This document shows, piece by piece, positions 34,804 to 48,887 of a stretch of 64,000 nucleotides of DNA (its first letter is position 1; each line of letters starts with the position of its first letter). Source of the DNA: CAZBMD01 sp964493325 (GTDB lineage: Bacteria; Babelota; Babeliae; Babelales; RVW-14); contig CAZBMD010000001.1 of NCBI GenBank assembly GCA_964493325.1, positions 124,001 to 188,000 of the forward strand, read 5' to 3'. Under the pieces are notes generated by a model that was not told the DNA's origin, ran no database searches, and saw nothing but the letters and a program-made list of their open reading frames with translations. Position numbers and translations under genes: made by a program.

Positions 34804-35789
34804 ATGTTGTAACCTCGATTCTTGGGAGCGGTCGCTGCGAAGTGTGTTAGATAGAAAATTTCAAATGTGGATGATTGCATACCTCGTTTTATTGCATAAT
34901 CAAGGTTATAAAGTTTCTGAAAAAGCGATGAAAGATGTTCTCTGCTATATTTCTGCCAATCTTTTTTTATAAAGGAATAGGGAAGTCTGAAACTTGCTTT
35001 TTTTGCATTGATGAAATCTTGTTTATTCATGAAAGCAATTACTAGTTGAGCTCTCCAGATTTGTTCAGCCCAAAAGCTAATCCAAAAAATAAAAGGGAAT
35101 TCTTTTTCAACAGAACTCCACACTCTAAAAAATTGTTCGGGGTTATGAGCAAAAAAATATTCAGCAAGAAGCGAGAGAGAGGGAGATTTTCCCATGATTC
35201 CAAGAAGATAATTTTCGCCTTGGGCGATCATTTTGGCACTCAGAAGCTCTAGGTAATGCAAGAGCATGCAAGCGCTGTCTAGTGGGATTGTGGGGGATTC
35301 TTTAAAGATTTTTTGAGCCAGCTCTGCTCGTTTCCCTATAATTTTAATGCCAAAAAAGTCTTGTATTTGTTTAAATACTTCGCTGTTAACTGATTGATCA
35401 ATCGTGATGGTATCAAAATTTTTAACAGAAGGGAGTTCTGTCTCATTTGAAATAAAGAAAGAAAGCGTATTTGGTCCGGAGTAGTGGACAAGGTATGACA
35501 GTAGTTGTTTATTTGCTTTGGATACTTTTTCAGCTTCAATATTTCCGAGCCAATAAAAGGTTGTTGATCCAAGAAAAGACTGCTCTAGTGATGCAATAAG
35601 CGTTTGGAGGTCTCCAGATTGTTGATCAAGTTTTTGGCGCGGAGCTGGTAATATTTTTTTAGCTTCAAGATGATTAAAGAGTGTCTGAAAAAAAAGTGAT
35701 GGAAATTCTTGACTAGAAAAACAAAAGTTTTTTTTATTAGCCCAAAATTCTGAAGATTCTGCTTGTGAGAGGAATGCGCTGAAGTTCAT
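34800..35789 (-). CDS. holA: DNA polymerase III delta subunit-like protein
   Basis: The 329-residue product has no strong motif, but its size, an AAA-like N-terminal half and the C-terminal helical end (LSSLFQKLYNLDYAIKRG) fit HolA, the clamp-loader subunit that opens the sliding clamp. The neighbourhood supports this: an lptE-like gene lies directly upstream, and lptE-holA is a conserved pair in many Gram-negative genomes. The ATG at 35789 follows the lptE stop by four bases without a ribosome site, which suggests coupled translation. The alternative is an unrelated hypothetical protein. Confidence 0.5.
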   Translation of the reverse strand: MNFSAFLSQAESSEFWANKKNFCFSSQEFPSLFFQTLFNHLEAKKILPAPRQKLDQQSGDLQTLIASLEQSFLGSTTFYWLGNIEAEKVSKANKQLLSYLVHYSGPNTLSFFISNETELPSVKNFDTITIDQSVNSEVFKQIQDFFGIKIIGKRAELAQKIFKESPTIPLDSACMLLHYLELLSAKMIAQGENYLLGIMGKSPSLSLLAEYFFAHNPEQFFRVWSSVEKEFPFIFWISFWAEQIWRAQLVIAFMNKQDFINAKKASFRLPYSFIKKDWQKYSREHLSSLFQKLYNLDYAIKRGMQSSTFEIFYLTHFAATAPKNRGYNI

Positions 35790-35793
35790 AATG

Positions 35794-36324
35794 TTATGCA
35801 AATCGGTCTAGCAAAATTTTTCTAAAAAAATGTTCAATAATTGGTGCTACTCGGGTGATCATTACTTTATATTCGTGATTAAGAAAATCACTCATGAGGA
35901 TAGGGTTTCTGGACTTAGAAATCAAGTAAGTATAGGAAAATATTTTTTTTGAAACCAACACATTATTAAAGTCAAAAAGTTCACATGCAAGCTCAAGTTT
36001 TATATGAGAATGAAAGAGAAGAATATCAGGTGAGACTAATTTAGTTGTTGGATCGAGTGATTTTATGGTAACTCGTAAAATATAACCATCTTCTGGGCGA
36101 TTAACAAGGCGGTATCCTATGCGCCTAAAATGATGGCACAATGTTTCATAGATGATGGGTCCAACGTTTTCAAAGACGTTTTTATTTCGTGGCAGCTCTA
36201 TGAGTAGGGGGATTTGTGCATTTTTAATATTACAGTGAGACTCAAATTTATTTTGATAGATACATGATGGTGTCATTGTAATAAAGCATGCTAAAATTAG
36301 GCCTTTTAATAGAATCATATTCAT
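35794..36324 (-). CDS. lptE: LptE-like outer-membrane lipoprotein
   Basis: The 176-residue protein has a signal sequence ending near a cysteine (TPSC, about residue 21), as in lipoproteins, although the lipobox is not classical. The rest has the LptE/RlpB look: a PRNKNVFENVGPIIYETLCHHFRRIGYRLV segment (quoted here only in outline) followed by beta strands. LptE plugs the LptD channel that inserts LPS in the outer membrane. The gene sits between rph and the holA-like gene and starts three bases after the rph stop. The identification depends partly on that context. Confidence 0.6.
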   Translation of the reverse strand: MNMILLKGLILACFITMTPSCIYQNKFESHCNIKNAQIPLLIELPRNKNVFENVGPIIYETLCHHFRRIGYRLVNRPEDGYILRVTIKSLDPTTKLVSPDILLFHSHIKLELACELFDFNNVLVSKKIFSYTYLISKSRNPILMSDFLNHEYKVMITRVAPIIEHFFRKILLDRFA

Positions 36325-36326
36325 GA

Positions 36327-37187
36327 TCAAGGGGTGTTTGGCATGCGATTTGCAAGACTGAAAAAAGCCTTTTTAGGCTCTTGTTTTTCAGTTATTCGAA
36401 TATGTTCTTGTGAATGGGTTTTTTGCTTTGGTTCCGACTGATTGGTTATTTGTATTGGAAGATTCGTAGAAACTAATTTTTCACACTGTTCAAAAATGTG
36501 AGTAATTCCCTCAAGCGTCATTGATCGTAGCGTATCAAAGTCTTTCCAGTTGATAGGATTTTTTTCTGCTGTTCCCTGAATTTCGATTAAATTTCCATCT
36601 TTTGAAACAACAAAATTAAAATCAGCTTCAGCTATGCTATCTTCTTGATATGATAAATCCACATATGGTTTGCCGTTAACAATTCCTGCTGATAGCGCAG
36701 CTATTTTGGTGTGAAAAATATTGCGAGCTATTATCTTACGGTCAAACCAGCGTTGAGCTGCAAGCTCAAGAGCTAGGCTTGCTGCGGTGATTGCTGCAAC
36801 GCGTGTTCCGCCATCTGCTTGAAGAACATCGCAATCTATAACAATAGTCCGTTCTCCAAGAGCACTCAAGTCAATTGATGGACGTAAACAGCGACCAATG
36901 AGTCGAGATATTTCAACACTGCGCGCATTGCGCTGCGCTTGATTTGACTCTCGATTTGTTCGTTGATGTGTTGCTGATGGGAGCATTGCATATTCAGCTG
37001 ATAACCAGCCAACACGTTGCCCTTTTAAAAAGTGAGGTACGCCCGGTTGCAGTGTTACAGATGTTTGAATCTTAGTATTGCCGATCTCAAAAAAAATTGA
37101 GGCATCGGCATAGCCCAGAAAATCAAAGGTTAATTTGATTGGGCGCACTTCGTGTGAAAGGCGCCCATCATGACGATTTAAGTCCAT
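36327..37187 (-). CDS. rph: Ribonuclease PH
   Basis: The 286-residue phosphate-dependent exonuclease trims tRNA 3' ends. The N-terminal signature RHDGRLSHEVRPI, GWLSAEYAMLPSATHQR, the RSVEISRLIGRCLR stretch and the active-site region IDCDVLQADGGTR are intact. The family length is about 240; the last 45 residues form a polar, basic extension (KQKTHSQEHIR...). It lies nine bases after pnp, so two phosphorolytic nucleases of the same fold are encoded side by side. Confidence 0.96.
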   Translation of the reverse strand: MDLNRHDGRLSHEVRPIKLTFDFLGYADASIFFEIGNTKIQTSVTLQPGVPHFLKGQRVGWLSAEYAMLPSATHQRTNRESNQAQRNARSVEISRLIGRCLRPSIDLSALGERTIVIDCDVLQADGGTRVAAITAASLALELAAQRWFDRKIIARNIFHTKIAALSAGIVNGKPYVDLSYQEDSIAEADFNFVVSKDGNLIEIQGTAEKNPINWKDFDTLRSMTLEGITHIFEQCEKLVSTNLPIQITNQSEPKQKTHSQEHIRITEKQEPKKAFFSLANRMPNTP

Positions 37188-37196
37188 ATTTTAAGT

Positions 37197-39290
37197 CTAC
37201 TGTTCAAGCTCAGGAGCGACAAGTCTTACGCGTCCCGTGTCACGATCGTACGCAACAACTTTGACTGTAAGTTTATCGTTCAGTCTGTAGTCTTTTTCTA
37301 TAGTTCTTTGTTTATTCTTTGAGATGGTTGAGATGTGCACAAGGCCATCTTTTCCAGCAACGAGCTCAACAAAGATACCAAATTCTGTGAACCGTCTAAT
37401 TGTGCCAACATATACAGCACCGACTTCGACTTCTCCGATAAGCGTCTTAATCCAGTTCTCAGCTTCGGCTGCTGAAGCTCCATCTTTGGAATAAATCTTG
37501 ACAGTTCCATCATCTTCGATATCAATTTGAGTGCCTGTTTTTGCAACAATCTCTTTGATGTTTTTACCTGATGGTCCGATAATGGCACCAATTTTATCTT
37601 GAGGAACTTTGAATGCAAAGACACGAGGAGCTAAGCTCGAAAGTTCGCTACGTGGAGCTTGCATTGTTTTTTTCATTTCATTCAAGATATGCAGTCTACC
37701 AATACGTGCTTGTTCAAGTGCTTTGGTGAGCAATTCTTTAGATAGCCCAACTTTATCTTTGATATCTAGTTGGAAAGCCATAATGCCAGCTTCTGTTCCG
37801 GTAACTTTAAAGTCCATCAGACCAAGGCCATCTTCCATGCCGAGTATGTCAGTTAGTATGTGGGCGTTTCCAGCTGAGTCGCGGACCATTCCCATTGCAA
37901 CACCGCTGACCATTGCTGAAATAGGTACTCCGGCATCCATGAGACCAAGTGTTGTTGAGCATACTGTAGCCATTGAGGATGAGCCATTTGACTCAAGGAC
38001 ATCGACAACAGATCTAATGGTATAAGGAAATTTTTCCTGTGAAGGGAGAACATTTTTAAATGATGTTTCAGCAAGGAAGCCATGGCCAATTTCACGTCTT
38101 CCGGTTCCACGCATTGGCTTAACTTCGCCGGTAGCAAATGGAGGAAAGTTGTAGTGAAGCATGAATGATCGTTCTTGCACGCCACCAATAAGAGAATCAA
38201 CTTTCTGAGCATCTTGCCCTGTTCCAAGAGTAATGCTTGCAAGTGCTTGTGTTTCGCCTCGTTGAAACCATGATGATCCGTGAACGCATGGCAATGTTCT
38301 TACTTCCGAAAGAATTTCGCGTACTTCATCAAATCGTCTGCCGTCAACCCGGACATTCTTTTTGGTCATCAAACTTGGAATAACTTCTTTTAATCGAGAA
38401 TCCAGTAAGAATAAAAGAACGGAACTTTGAACAGATCCTGCTTTAATTTCTTCTGCAAAATTTTCTAAAAGTTTGTTTCTCAGGTTATCCATGGCAACGC
38501 CACGGTCTTCTTTTGAAGGAGCAAACACAGTTTCGATTGATGCTTCTGTAGCGAAATCATTTACTTTTTTGGTCCAAAGATCCCAATCTATAGTTGATTG
38601 AGCTTCAATTTTTTGAACGTTAAGTTCCGCTTGGATTTCAAGTTGCCAGTTGATTTGCTGCTTAATAAGTTCGTGAGCTTCGAATAAAAGATCAATCAAC
38701 TCATTTTCTTTAATATTATTGCAATGGCCTTCAACCATACAGATGCCGTTTTTTGTTCCGGCAATCACGATAGAGCTGTCTGCAGTTGTTGATTGTTCTT
38801 CATAACTAAGATGGAATTTCCACTTACCGTCAATTTTTGCTGCTTGAACAGCTCCAACAGGGCCCATAAATGGAATGTTGGAAATAGTAAGAGCTAGCGA
38901 TGATCCGATAATAGCAAGAATACTTGTTGGGAATTTTCCATCAGATGAATACACGGTTGATAGAAGTTGTAATTCATCAAAATAATTATGAGGAAATAAA
39001 GGTCTAATTGGGCGATCGATGAGACGAGATATAAGCACTTCTGAATCAGAAAGCTTACCTTCCCGTTTCATATAGCCGCCTGGAATTTTACCAGCAGCGG
39101 AAGTGCGCTCTCGGTATTCAACGGTAAGAGGCAAGAAGCCACCAAAATCTTTGGTGTTTTTTGCGGATACAGCTGTGGACAGAACAATATTGTTTCCGCA
39201 CCTAATCCATGCGGAGCCGTGAGCCTGGCGAGCAAACTTGCCTATTTCTACTTCTAGATTGAATTGGGGTAAACTGAACTTTTTGGACAT
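37197..39290 (-). CDS. pnp: Polyribonucleotide nucleotidyltransferase (PNPase)
   Basis: The 697-residue enzyme degrades mRNA from the 3' end using phosphate. Two RNase PH-like domains (FARQAHGSAWIR near 18; FPPFATGEVKPMRGTGRREIGHG in the second, shortened here), a KH domain with GAIIGPSGKNIKEI and a C-terminal S1 domain (GAVYVGTIRRFTEFGIFVE) occur in the normal order. The ATG at 39290 has GAGGAAGTC in front; the longer open frame is rejected. The rpsO-pnp order is the classical bacterial arrangement. Confidence 0.97.
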   Translation of the reverse strand: MSKKFSLPQFNLEVEIGKFARQAHGSAWIRCGNNIVLSTAVSAKNTKDFGGFLPLTVEYRERTSAAGKIPGGYMKREGKLSDSEVLISRLIDRPIRPLFPHNYFDELQLLSTVYSSDGKFPTSILAIIGSSLALTISNIPFMGPVGAVQAAKIDGKWKFHLSYEEQSTTADSSIVIAGTKNGICMVEGHCNNIKENELIDLLFEAHELIKQQINWQLEIQAELNVQKIEAQSTIDWDLWTKKVNDFATEASIETVFAPSKEDRGVAMDNLRNKLLENFAEEIKAGSVQSSVLLFLLDSRLKEVIPSLMTKKNVRVDGRRFDEVREILSEVRTLPCVHGSSWFQRGETQALASITLGTGQDAQKVDSLIGGVQERSFMLHYNFPPFATGEVKPMRGTGRREIGHGFLAETSFKNVLPSQEKFPYTIRSVVDVLESNGSSSMATVCSTTLGLMDAGVPISAMVSGVAMGMVRDSAGNAHILTDILGMEDGLGLMDFKVTGTEAGIMAFQLDIKDKVGLSKELLTKALEQARIGRLHILNEMKKTMQAPRSELSSLAPRVFAFKVPQDKIGAIIGPSGKNIKEIVAKTGTQIDIEDDGTVKIYSKDGASAAEAENWIKTLIGEVEVGAVYVGTIRRFTEFGIFVELVAGKDGLVHISTISKNKQRTIEKDYRLNDKLTVKVVAYDRDTGRVRLVAPELEQ

Positions 39291-39360
39291 GACTTCCTCA
39301 TGAGTAATAGAGTATAATAACAAGTTTGCGCTACTATCAACGGCCAATAAGCCCTGATAG

Positions 39361-39633
39361 TTATATCACACCCTGCTCTTTGAGTGAATTCAACAATTGA
39401 TTATGGCTTGCTAAATTTGTTCGCTTGAGGTATCTCAGCGCTGTACGTCTTCTTCCTACAAGCAAAAGCAAGCCGCGCTGTGAGTGGAAATCTTTAGGAA
39501 ATTTCTTTAGGTGCTCCGAAATTTGGCGAATTCTTGTTGACCAAAGAGCCACTTGAGCCTCTGTTGAACCAGGATTATTGCCAGACGGGGAGAACGTTTT
39601 AATTACGTTTTCTTTTATTTCTTTAGTTAACAT
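39361..39633 (-). CDS. rpsO: 30S ribosomal protein S15
   Basis: The 90-residue protein has the S15 pattern: GSTEAQVALWSTRIRQISEHLKK (in part), DFHSQRGLLLLVGRRR and LRYLKRTN. S15 binds 16S rRNA and nucleates the platform of the small subunit. It is followed by pnp, with 70 bases between, and preceded by tRNA-Val. Confidence 0.97.
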   Translation of the reverse strand: MLTKEIKENVIKTFSPSGNNPGSTEAQVALWSTRIRQISEHLKKFPKDFHSQRGLLLLVGRRRTALRYLKRTNLASHNQLLNSLKEQGVI

Positions 39634-39699
39634 GTATAAAACTCCGTATACCGTTAGATTGACTGTTTTTATTATATTTTAATTCTAATCTTTAATATA

Positions 39700-39775
39700 T
39701 GGTAGGCGCGAGCGGACTCGAACCGCTGACCCCTGCTACGTCAAAGCAGTGCTCTACCAACTGAGCTACGCGCCT
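39700..39775 (-). tRNA. tRNA-Val (GAC)
   Basis: The 76-base minus-strand sequence folds into a standard cloverleaf. The acceptor AGGCGCG pairs with CGCGCCT, the CTGCT/AGCAG anticodon stem carries loop TTGACGT (anticodon GAC), the T loop is TTCGAGT, and CCA is encoded. It lies between rpoC and rpsO and may be cotranscribed with them. Confidence 0.95.
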
Positions 39776-39791
39776 TAATTAAAGACCTCTT

Positions 39792-42700
39792 TTATCTATC
39801 CAAAGACACGTTATCAAGGCCAATTTCCAAGCGTTCTTCGTCTCGAGCTCTTTTCTCTAGTTCAGATATATCTTCACCTAGATGTTTTAGCCTAAACGAT
39901 GGAACTCCTGTTCCGGCTGGAATTAGTTTACCAATTTGCACGTTTTCTTTCAACCCGTACAGATAATCTACTTGGCCAACTAGCGATGCTTCAGTTAACA
40001 CACGTGTCGTTTCTTGGAACGATGCTGCTGAAAAGAAGCTTTCAGTGCCCAAGGATGCCTTGGTAATACCCATTAAAATAGGCTTGGACGTTGCTGGTTT
40101 CTTACCTTCTCGAACAAGCAGTTTATTGATGGTTTGCAAATGAATTTTATCAATGCGATCTCCAACAACAAATCTTGTGTCGCCAGGTTCGGTAATTCTT
40201 ACCTTGCGTAACATTTGTTTTACAATCACTTCGATGTGTTTGTCGCTAATGTCAACGCCTTGTAAGCTGTAGATTTCTTGTATTTCTTTGACTAAGTATT
40301 TTTGTACTTCGTCTGGTCCAAGAATTCTCAAAATATCATGAATATTAGGGACCCCAGAGGTCAAAGCGTCTCCAGCTTTGACAAGTTCGCCATCTTCGAC
40401 GTTAAGGTGTCTGCTACGTGGTACGTTGTATTCAAATACTTCGCCATCTTCGGTTGTAACCGTGATACGACGTTGTCCTCTATGTAATCCACCAAAATGA
40501 ACGGTACCATCAACTTCACTAGTAACAGCGGTATCTTTTGGAATTCGAGCTTCAAACAATTCTGCAACGCGAGGAAGACCACCGGTGATATCTTTGGTTC
40601 GTTTTTCTTCGCGAGGAAGTTTTGCCAAAGGATCACCCTGTAAAATCTGACTTCCATCTTCTACAATAATAATTGCTCCTGTTGGAAGATAATATCGGCC
40701 TTCTTCTCCGCCATCTTTATCAATAACGGCGATATAAGGTTGACGCTTATCATCACGGCGCTCAAGAATTACTTTACTTGATTGTCCAACAGCTTCGTTA
40801 TATTGCTCTTGATAGGTTATATTTTCAATAAGATCAACAAATTGAATAGTCCCTGTTTTATCAGAGATAATCACTTTGAAAGAATCCCACTCAACAACCT
40901 TGGTTCCTTCTTTTACCATGCTGTTGTCATCTACTAAAATAGATGCACCATATTCAAGTCTGCATTCTTCAAGTTCTCGACCGTCTTCAGATACGATGAC
41001 AATTTTTGATTTTCGGTTCATGACCGTCATGACTCCATGACGATTTTTGACAGCTTGAACTCCGCGGAAGCTTACTTTTCCTGCGCAGCGTACTTTGTAG
41101 AAGTTTTGCTCTACAAGACCACTTGCGGTACCTCCAACGTGGAAGGTTCTCATGGTTAACTGTGTTCCCGGTTCACCAATCGACTGAGCAGCTATAACAC
41201 CAACTGCGGTTCCAATATCAACAGGAGCAAGTGTGGAGAGATCCATGCCATAACATTTTGCACAGACGCCACGTTTTGCCTGGCATGTTAATACTGAGCG
41301 AACAGCAATTTGCGCTACTGCAGAGTCTTTGATTCTATCAACAAGGGCATGCGTTATTAAATCGCCTTGATTTGCTATAAGTTTGCCAGTAAGGGGATCA
41401 ACAATATCTTCTGCCGCAACTCGACCAAATACACGATCTTCAAGTGGTGTAATAATTTCGCCGGATTCTCGAAGATCAGTAATCGAAATAAAGCCAAGAG
41501 TACGACAGTCTTCTAGGGTGACCATAACGTCTTGAGCAACATCAACAAGTCGCCTTGTTAAGTATCCTGAGTCAGCTGTTTTAAGAGCTGTATCAGCAAG
41601 ACCCTTACGAGCTCCGCTTGTTGAAACAAAGTATTCAAAAACATTCAGTCCTTCTTTAAAGTTTGCAAGAACTGGTGTTTCCATAATTTCGCCAGAAGGT
41701 TTTGCCATCAAGCCTCGCATACCAGCAAGCTGTCTAATTTGTTGGCGAGATCCTCTAGCTCCTGAATCAAGCATCATAAATACAGGATTGAACGGAGTAT
41801 TGAATTTATCGCCATTTGAAGATGCTGAACGATCTTGATCTTCAAGAACTCCAATCATGTCATTAGCTACTTCTTCAGTGGCGCGCGCCCAAATTTGAAT
41901 AACTTTGCTGTAGCGTTCTCCGTTAGTAATGGCACCTTCCATGTAAAGCTTTTCTGCTTTTACCACTTCTTTTTTGCCACGAGTAACAATTCCTTCTTTT
42001 GTCGCTGGAATAACTAAGTTATCCATTGACAGAGAAATTCCGCCATAAGTTGCATAACCAAAGCCAAGACGTTTGATGTTATCAAGTGCAACTACTGTTG
42101 CATCTGCGCCAAAAGCGCGATGCAAACGAGCAATAAGTTTTACAAGATCTTTTTTCTTTACAGCTTTGTTTACCCATTCAAATTCTGATCCAGCAGGAAG
42201 TGATTCATAAAGAATGACGCGTCCTACAGTGGTTTCTGTGAGCTGTGAATTGGAGAGTCTAACTTTAATGTGAGCTTGGATGTTAACTTTCTCATGCTGA
42301 TAAGCGTAAATAACTTCAGCACTATTAGAGAAAATAAGACCTTCGCCCATGACGTTTTTGCGGCCTTTGGTCATATAATAAAGGCCAAGAACCATATCCT
42401 GAGAAGGAACGGAGATAGGTCGTCCGCTTTGTGGCGTCAAAATATTACGAGTCGAAAGCATCAATTTAATTGCTTCTGCTCGAGATCTTTTGCTCAATAA
42501 AACGTGAACAGCCATTTGGTCACCGTCAAAGTCTGCGTTAAATGCGGAACAGACCAGAGGGTGAATTTTTATAGCTTTTCCTTCTACAAGAATAGGAAAA
42601 AACGCTTGAATACTTAAGCGGTGAAGTGTTGGCGCACGGTTAAGAAGAACTGGTCTATCTTTTACGACAGATTCCAACGCTTCCCAAACTTCGGACGTCA

Positions 42701-43907
42701 TGTCTTCTACCATCCGTTTTGCAACTCTTAAGTTTGGTGCAAGTTCTCGACTTTGTAGCTCAACGTAAACGTATGGCTTAAACAACTCGAGAGCCATAAT
42801 TTTTGGCAGCCCGCATTGATATAATTTAAGTTCTGGATCGACTACAATTACAGATCGTCCTGAATAATCCACTCGTTTACCAAGCAAATTCTGGCGGAAT
42901 CGACCTTGTTTACCACGAAGCATTTCGCTCAATGATTTTAATGGACGTCTGTTAGAACCACGAACGGGCTGTCCTCGTCGACCATTATCGATAAGAGCAT
43001 CAACAGCTTCTTGAAGCATGCGTTTTTCATTTTTAATCATAACGTCTGGCGATTCAAGTTCAATCAGACGACGAAGACGAATGTTTCGGTTTAAGACTCG
43101 ACGATATAAGTCATTAAGGTCGGAGCTTGCAAAGCGGCCACCTTCTAAAGGAACAAGAGGGCGAAGATCAGGTGGAATAACAGGAAGAACCTCAATAATA
43201 ATCCACTCTGGTCGAATATTTGCTTGCAATAAACCTGAAATAACTTTAAATCGTTTTGCTAATCGGTGCTTGATTGCAACCGAAGTTGTTTGTGCATAGT
43301 CTTCTTCAACTTTTCGAACTTCAAAAGCAAGATCGATTGTCGATAGAAGAAGTTTTATAGCTTCAGCGCCCATCCCTGCTTTGAACGTGATATCTTCGTC
43401 ATTTGAACGAATATAATCATCATACTCTTGGCTATTAATGAGGGTTTTTTGTTGATATGGCGAGTTTCCTTGATTGATAACAATATAACTATCAAAGTAA
43501 ATTACTCGTTCCAAATCACGAACTGTCATTCCTAAAATTAAACTTAGATAACTAGGAATCCCTTTAAGGTACCAAATATGACAAACGGGGGAAACCAAGT
43601 TAATGTGTCCCATACGTTCTCTTCGAACGCGGGACTGAATAACTTCAACGCCACATTTTTCACACGTTACACCGCGATGTTTCATGCGTTTATATTTACC
43701 GCAATTACATTCCCAGTCTTTTACAGGACCAAAAATACGAGCGCAAAATAGGCCGTCTCTTTCAGGCTTGAGTGTTCGATAATTAATCGTCTCAATTTTC
43801 TTCACTTCTCCGTATGATAGAGAGCGAATTTTATCAGGAGAAGCAACGCTAATTTTAATCGCATTGAATTGTGTTGTATTAATATACTCGCGAAATCGCT
43901 CAAGCAT
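39792..43907 (-). CDS. rpoC: DNA-directed RNA polymerase subunit beta'
   Basis: The 1371-residue catalytic subunit contains the N-terminal zinc site (CNCGKYKRMKHRGVTCEKC), the catalytic magnesium motif NADFDGDQMAVH, the rifampicin-side and bridge-helix regions (GARKGLADTALKTADSGYLTRR, shortened) and the second zinc site ending CAKCYG. I chose the ATG at 43907, four bases after the rpoB stop, because MLERFREYIN matches the usual start. The longer frame overlaps rpoB. Length is normal, with no large insertion. Confidence 0.98.
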   Translation of the reverse strand: MLERFREYINTTQFNAIKISVASPDKIRSLSYGEVKKIETINYRTLKPERDGLFCARIFGPVKDWECNCGKYKRMKHRGVTCEKCGVEVIQSRVRRERMGHINLVSPVCHIWYLKGIPSYLSLILGMTVRDLERVIYFDSYIVINQGNSPYQQKTLINSQEYDDYIRSNDEDITFKAGMGAEAIKLLLSTIDLAFEVRKVEEDYAQTTSVAIKHRLAKRFKVISGLLQANIRPEWIIIEVLPVIPPDLRPLVPLEGGRFASSDLNDLYRRVLNRNIRLRRLIELESPDVMIKNEKRMLQEAVDALIDNGRRGQPVRGSNRRPLKSLSEMLRGKQGRFRQNLLGKRVDYSGRSVIVVDPELKLYQCGLPKIMALELFKPYVYVELQSRELAPNLRVAKRMVEDMTSEVWEALESVVKDRPVLLNRAPTLHRLSIQAFFPILVEGKAIKIHPLVCSAFNADFDGDQMAVHVLLSKRSRAEAIKLMLSTRNILTPQSGRPISVPSQDMVLGLYYMTKGRKNVMGEGLIFSNSAEVIYAYQHEKVNIQAHIKVRLSNSQLTETTVGRVILYESLPAGSEFEWVNKAVKKKDLVKLIARLHRAFGADATVVALDNIKRLGFGYATYGGISLSMDNLVIPATKEGIVTRGKKEVVKAEKLYMEGAITNGERYSKVIQIWARATEEVANDMIGVLEDQDRSASSNGDKFNTPFNPVFMMLDSGARGSRQQIRQLAGMRGLMAKPSGEIMETPVLANFKEGLNVFEYFVSTSGARKGLADTALKTADSGYLTRRLVDVAQDVMVTLEDCRTLGFISITDLRESGEIITPLEDRVFGRVAAEDIVDPLTGKLIANQGDLITHALVDRIKDSAVAQIAVRSVLTCQAKRGVCAKCYGMDLSTLAPVDIGTAVGVIAAQSIGEPGTQLTMRTFHVGGTASGLVEQNFYKVRCAGKVSFRGVQAVKNRHGVMTVMNRKSKIVIVSEDGRELEECRLEYGASILVDDNSMVKEGTKVVEWDSFKVIISDKTGTIQFVDLIENITYQEQYNEAVGQSSKVILERRDDKRQPYIAVIDKDGGEEGRYYLPTGAIIIVEDGSQILQGDPLAKLPREEKRTKDITGGLPRVAELFEARIPKDTAVTSEVDGTVHFGGLHRGQRRITVTTEDGEVFEYNVPRSRHLNVEDGELVKAGDALTSGVPNIHDILRILGPDEVQKYLVKEIQEIYSLQGVDISDKHIEVIVKQMLRKVRITEPGDTRFVVGDRIDKIHLQTINKLLVREGKKPATSKPILMGITKASLGTESFFSAASFQETTRVLTEASLVGQVDYLYGLKENVQIGKLIPAGTGVPSFRLKHLGEDISELEKRARDEERLEIGLDNVSLDR

Positions 43908-43911
43908 TCTA

Positions 43912-48243
<4,332 letters not shown>

Positions 48244-48313
48244 TCACCCGCTCCTAACCGTAAACGCACCTAATACTAAATTGCACACCGCATATGTCTT
48301 TTTGAAAACAAAG

Positions 48314-48358
48314 GGGACCCGTCTTGAATCTTTTAATTATTAATTCAAGACGGCTCCC
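48314..48358 (-). terminator. Attenuator-like hairpin between rplL and rpoB
   Basis: A 16-base inverted repeat with one mismatch (48314-48329 with 48343-48358) is followed on the minus strand by a T-rich tail. It lies 30 bases after rplL and upstream of rpoB. Partial termination at this place is known from Escherichia coli and other bacteria, where it lowers polymerase-subunit synthesis relative to ribosomal proteins. Confidence 0.7.
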
Positions 48359-48387
48359 AATATTTCATGAACTAAATCGCAAAAGAA

Positions 48388-48759
48388 TTAGCTTAATTCT
48401 ACTTTTGCGCCAGCTTCTTCAAGTGTTTTTTTGATTTTGTTAGCTTCGTCTTTAGGCGCTGCTTCAGAAACAACAAATGGAGTGTTTTCAACTGCATTCT
48501 TTGCATCACCAAGTGATAGAGATGATACTGTTCTGATAGCTTTGATTACCTTGATTTTGTCTGAACCAGACTCTTTCAATGTTACCTTGAATTCATTTTT
48601 TTCTTCTGCTACAGCGGCAGGAGCAGCACCAGCAGCTACAGGGGCGGCTGATACAGGAGCTGCTGCAGAGACACCAAATTTTTCTTCAAGCGCTTTAACG
48701 AGCTCTGCAAGCTCCATTACAGACATTTTGCTTATTTCATCAACGAACTTTGATGACAT
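48388..48759 (-). CDS. rplL: 50S ribosomal protein L7/L12
   Basis: The 123-residue stalk protein has the N-terminal dimerisation helix (LAELVKALEEKFGVSAAAP), an Ala/Pro hinge, and the C-terminal domain with KIKVIKAIR and LGDAKNAVE. It recruits elongation factors to the ribosome. It is separated from rplJ by 128 bases and from rpoB by an attenuator-like hairpin. Confidence 0.98.
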   Translation of the reverse strand: MSSKFVDEISKMSVMELAELVKALEEKFGVSAAAPVSAAPVAAGAAPAAVAEEKNEFKVTLKESGSDKIKVIKAIRTVSSLSLGDAKNAVENTPFVVSEAAPKDEANKIKKTLEEAGAKVELS

Positions 48760-48887
48760 GTGAGACTCCCTTAGACAAAAAAGTGAACGAACAATTTTTC
48801 AATTACAACAATAAATTATGCGGCAATAATCAAGTACTAATCCTTGACTTTACAAACATGTCTTTTGCATCGTACCATATAAACGAT

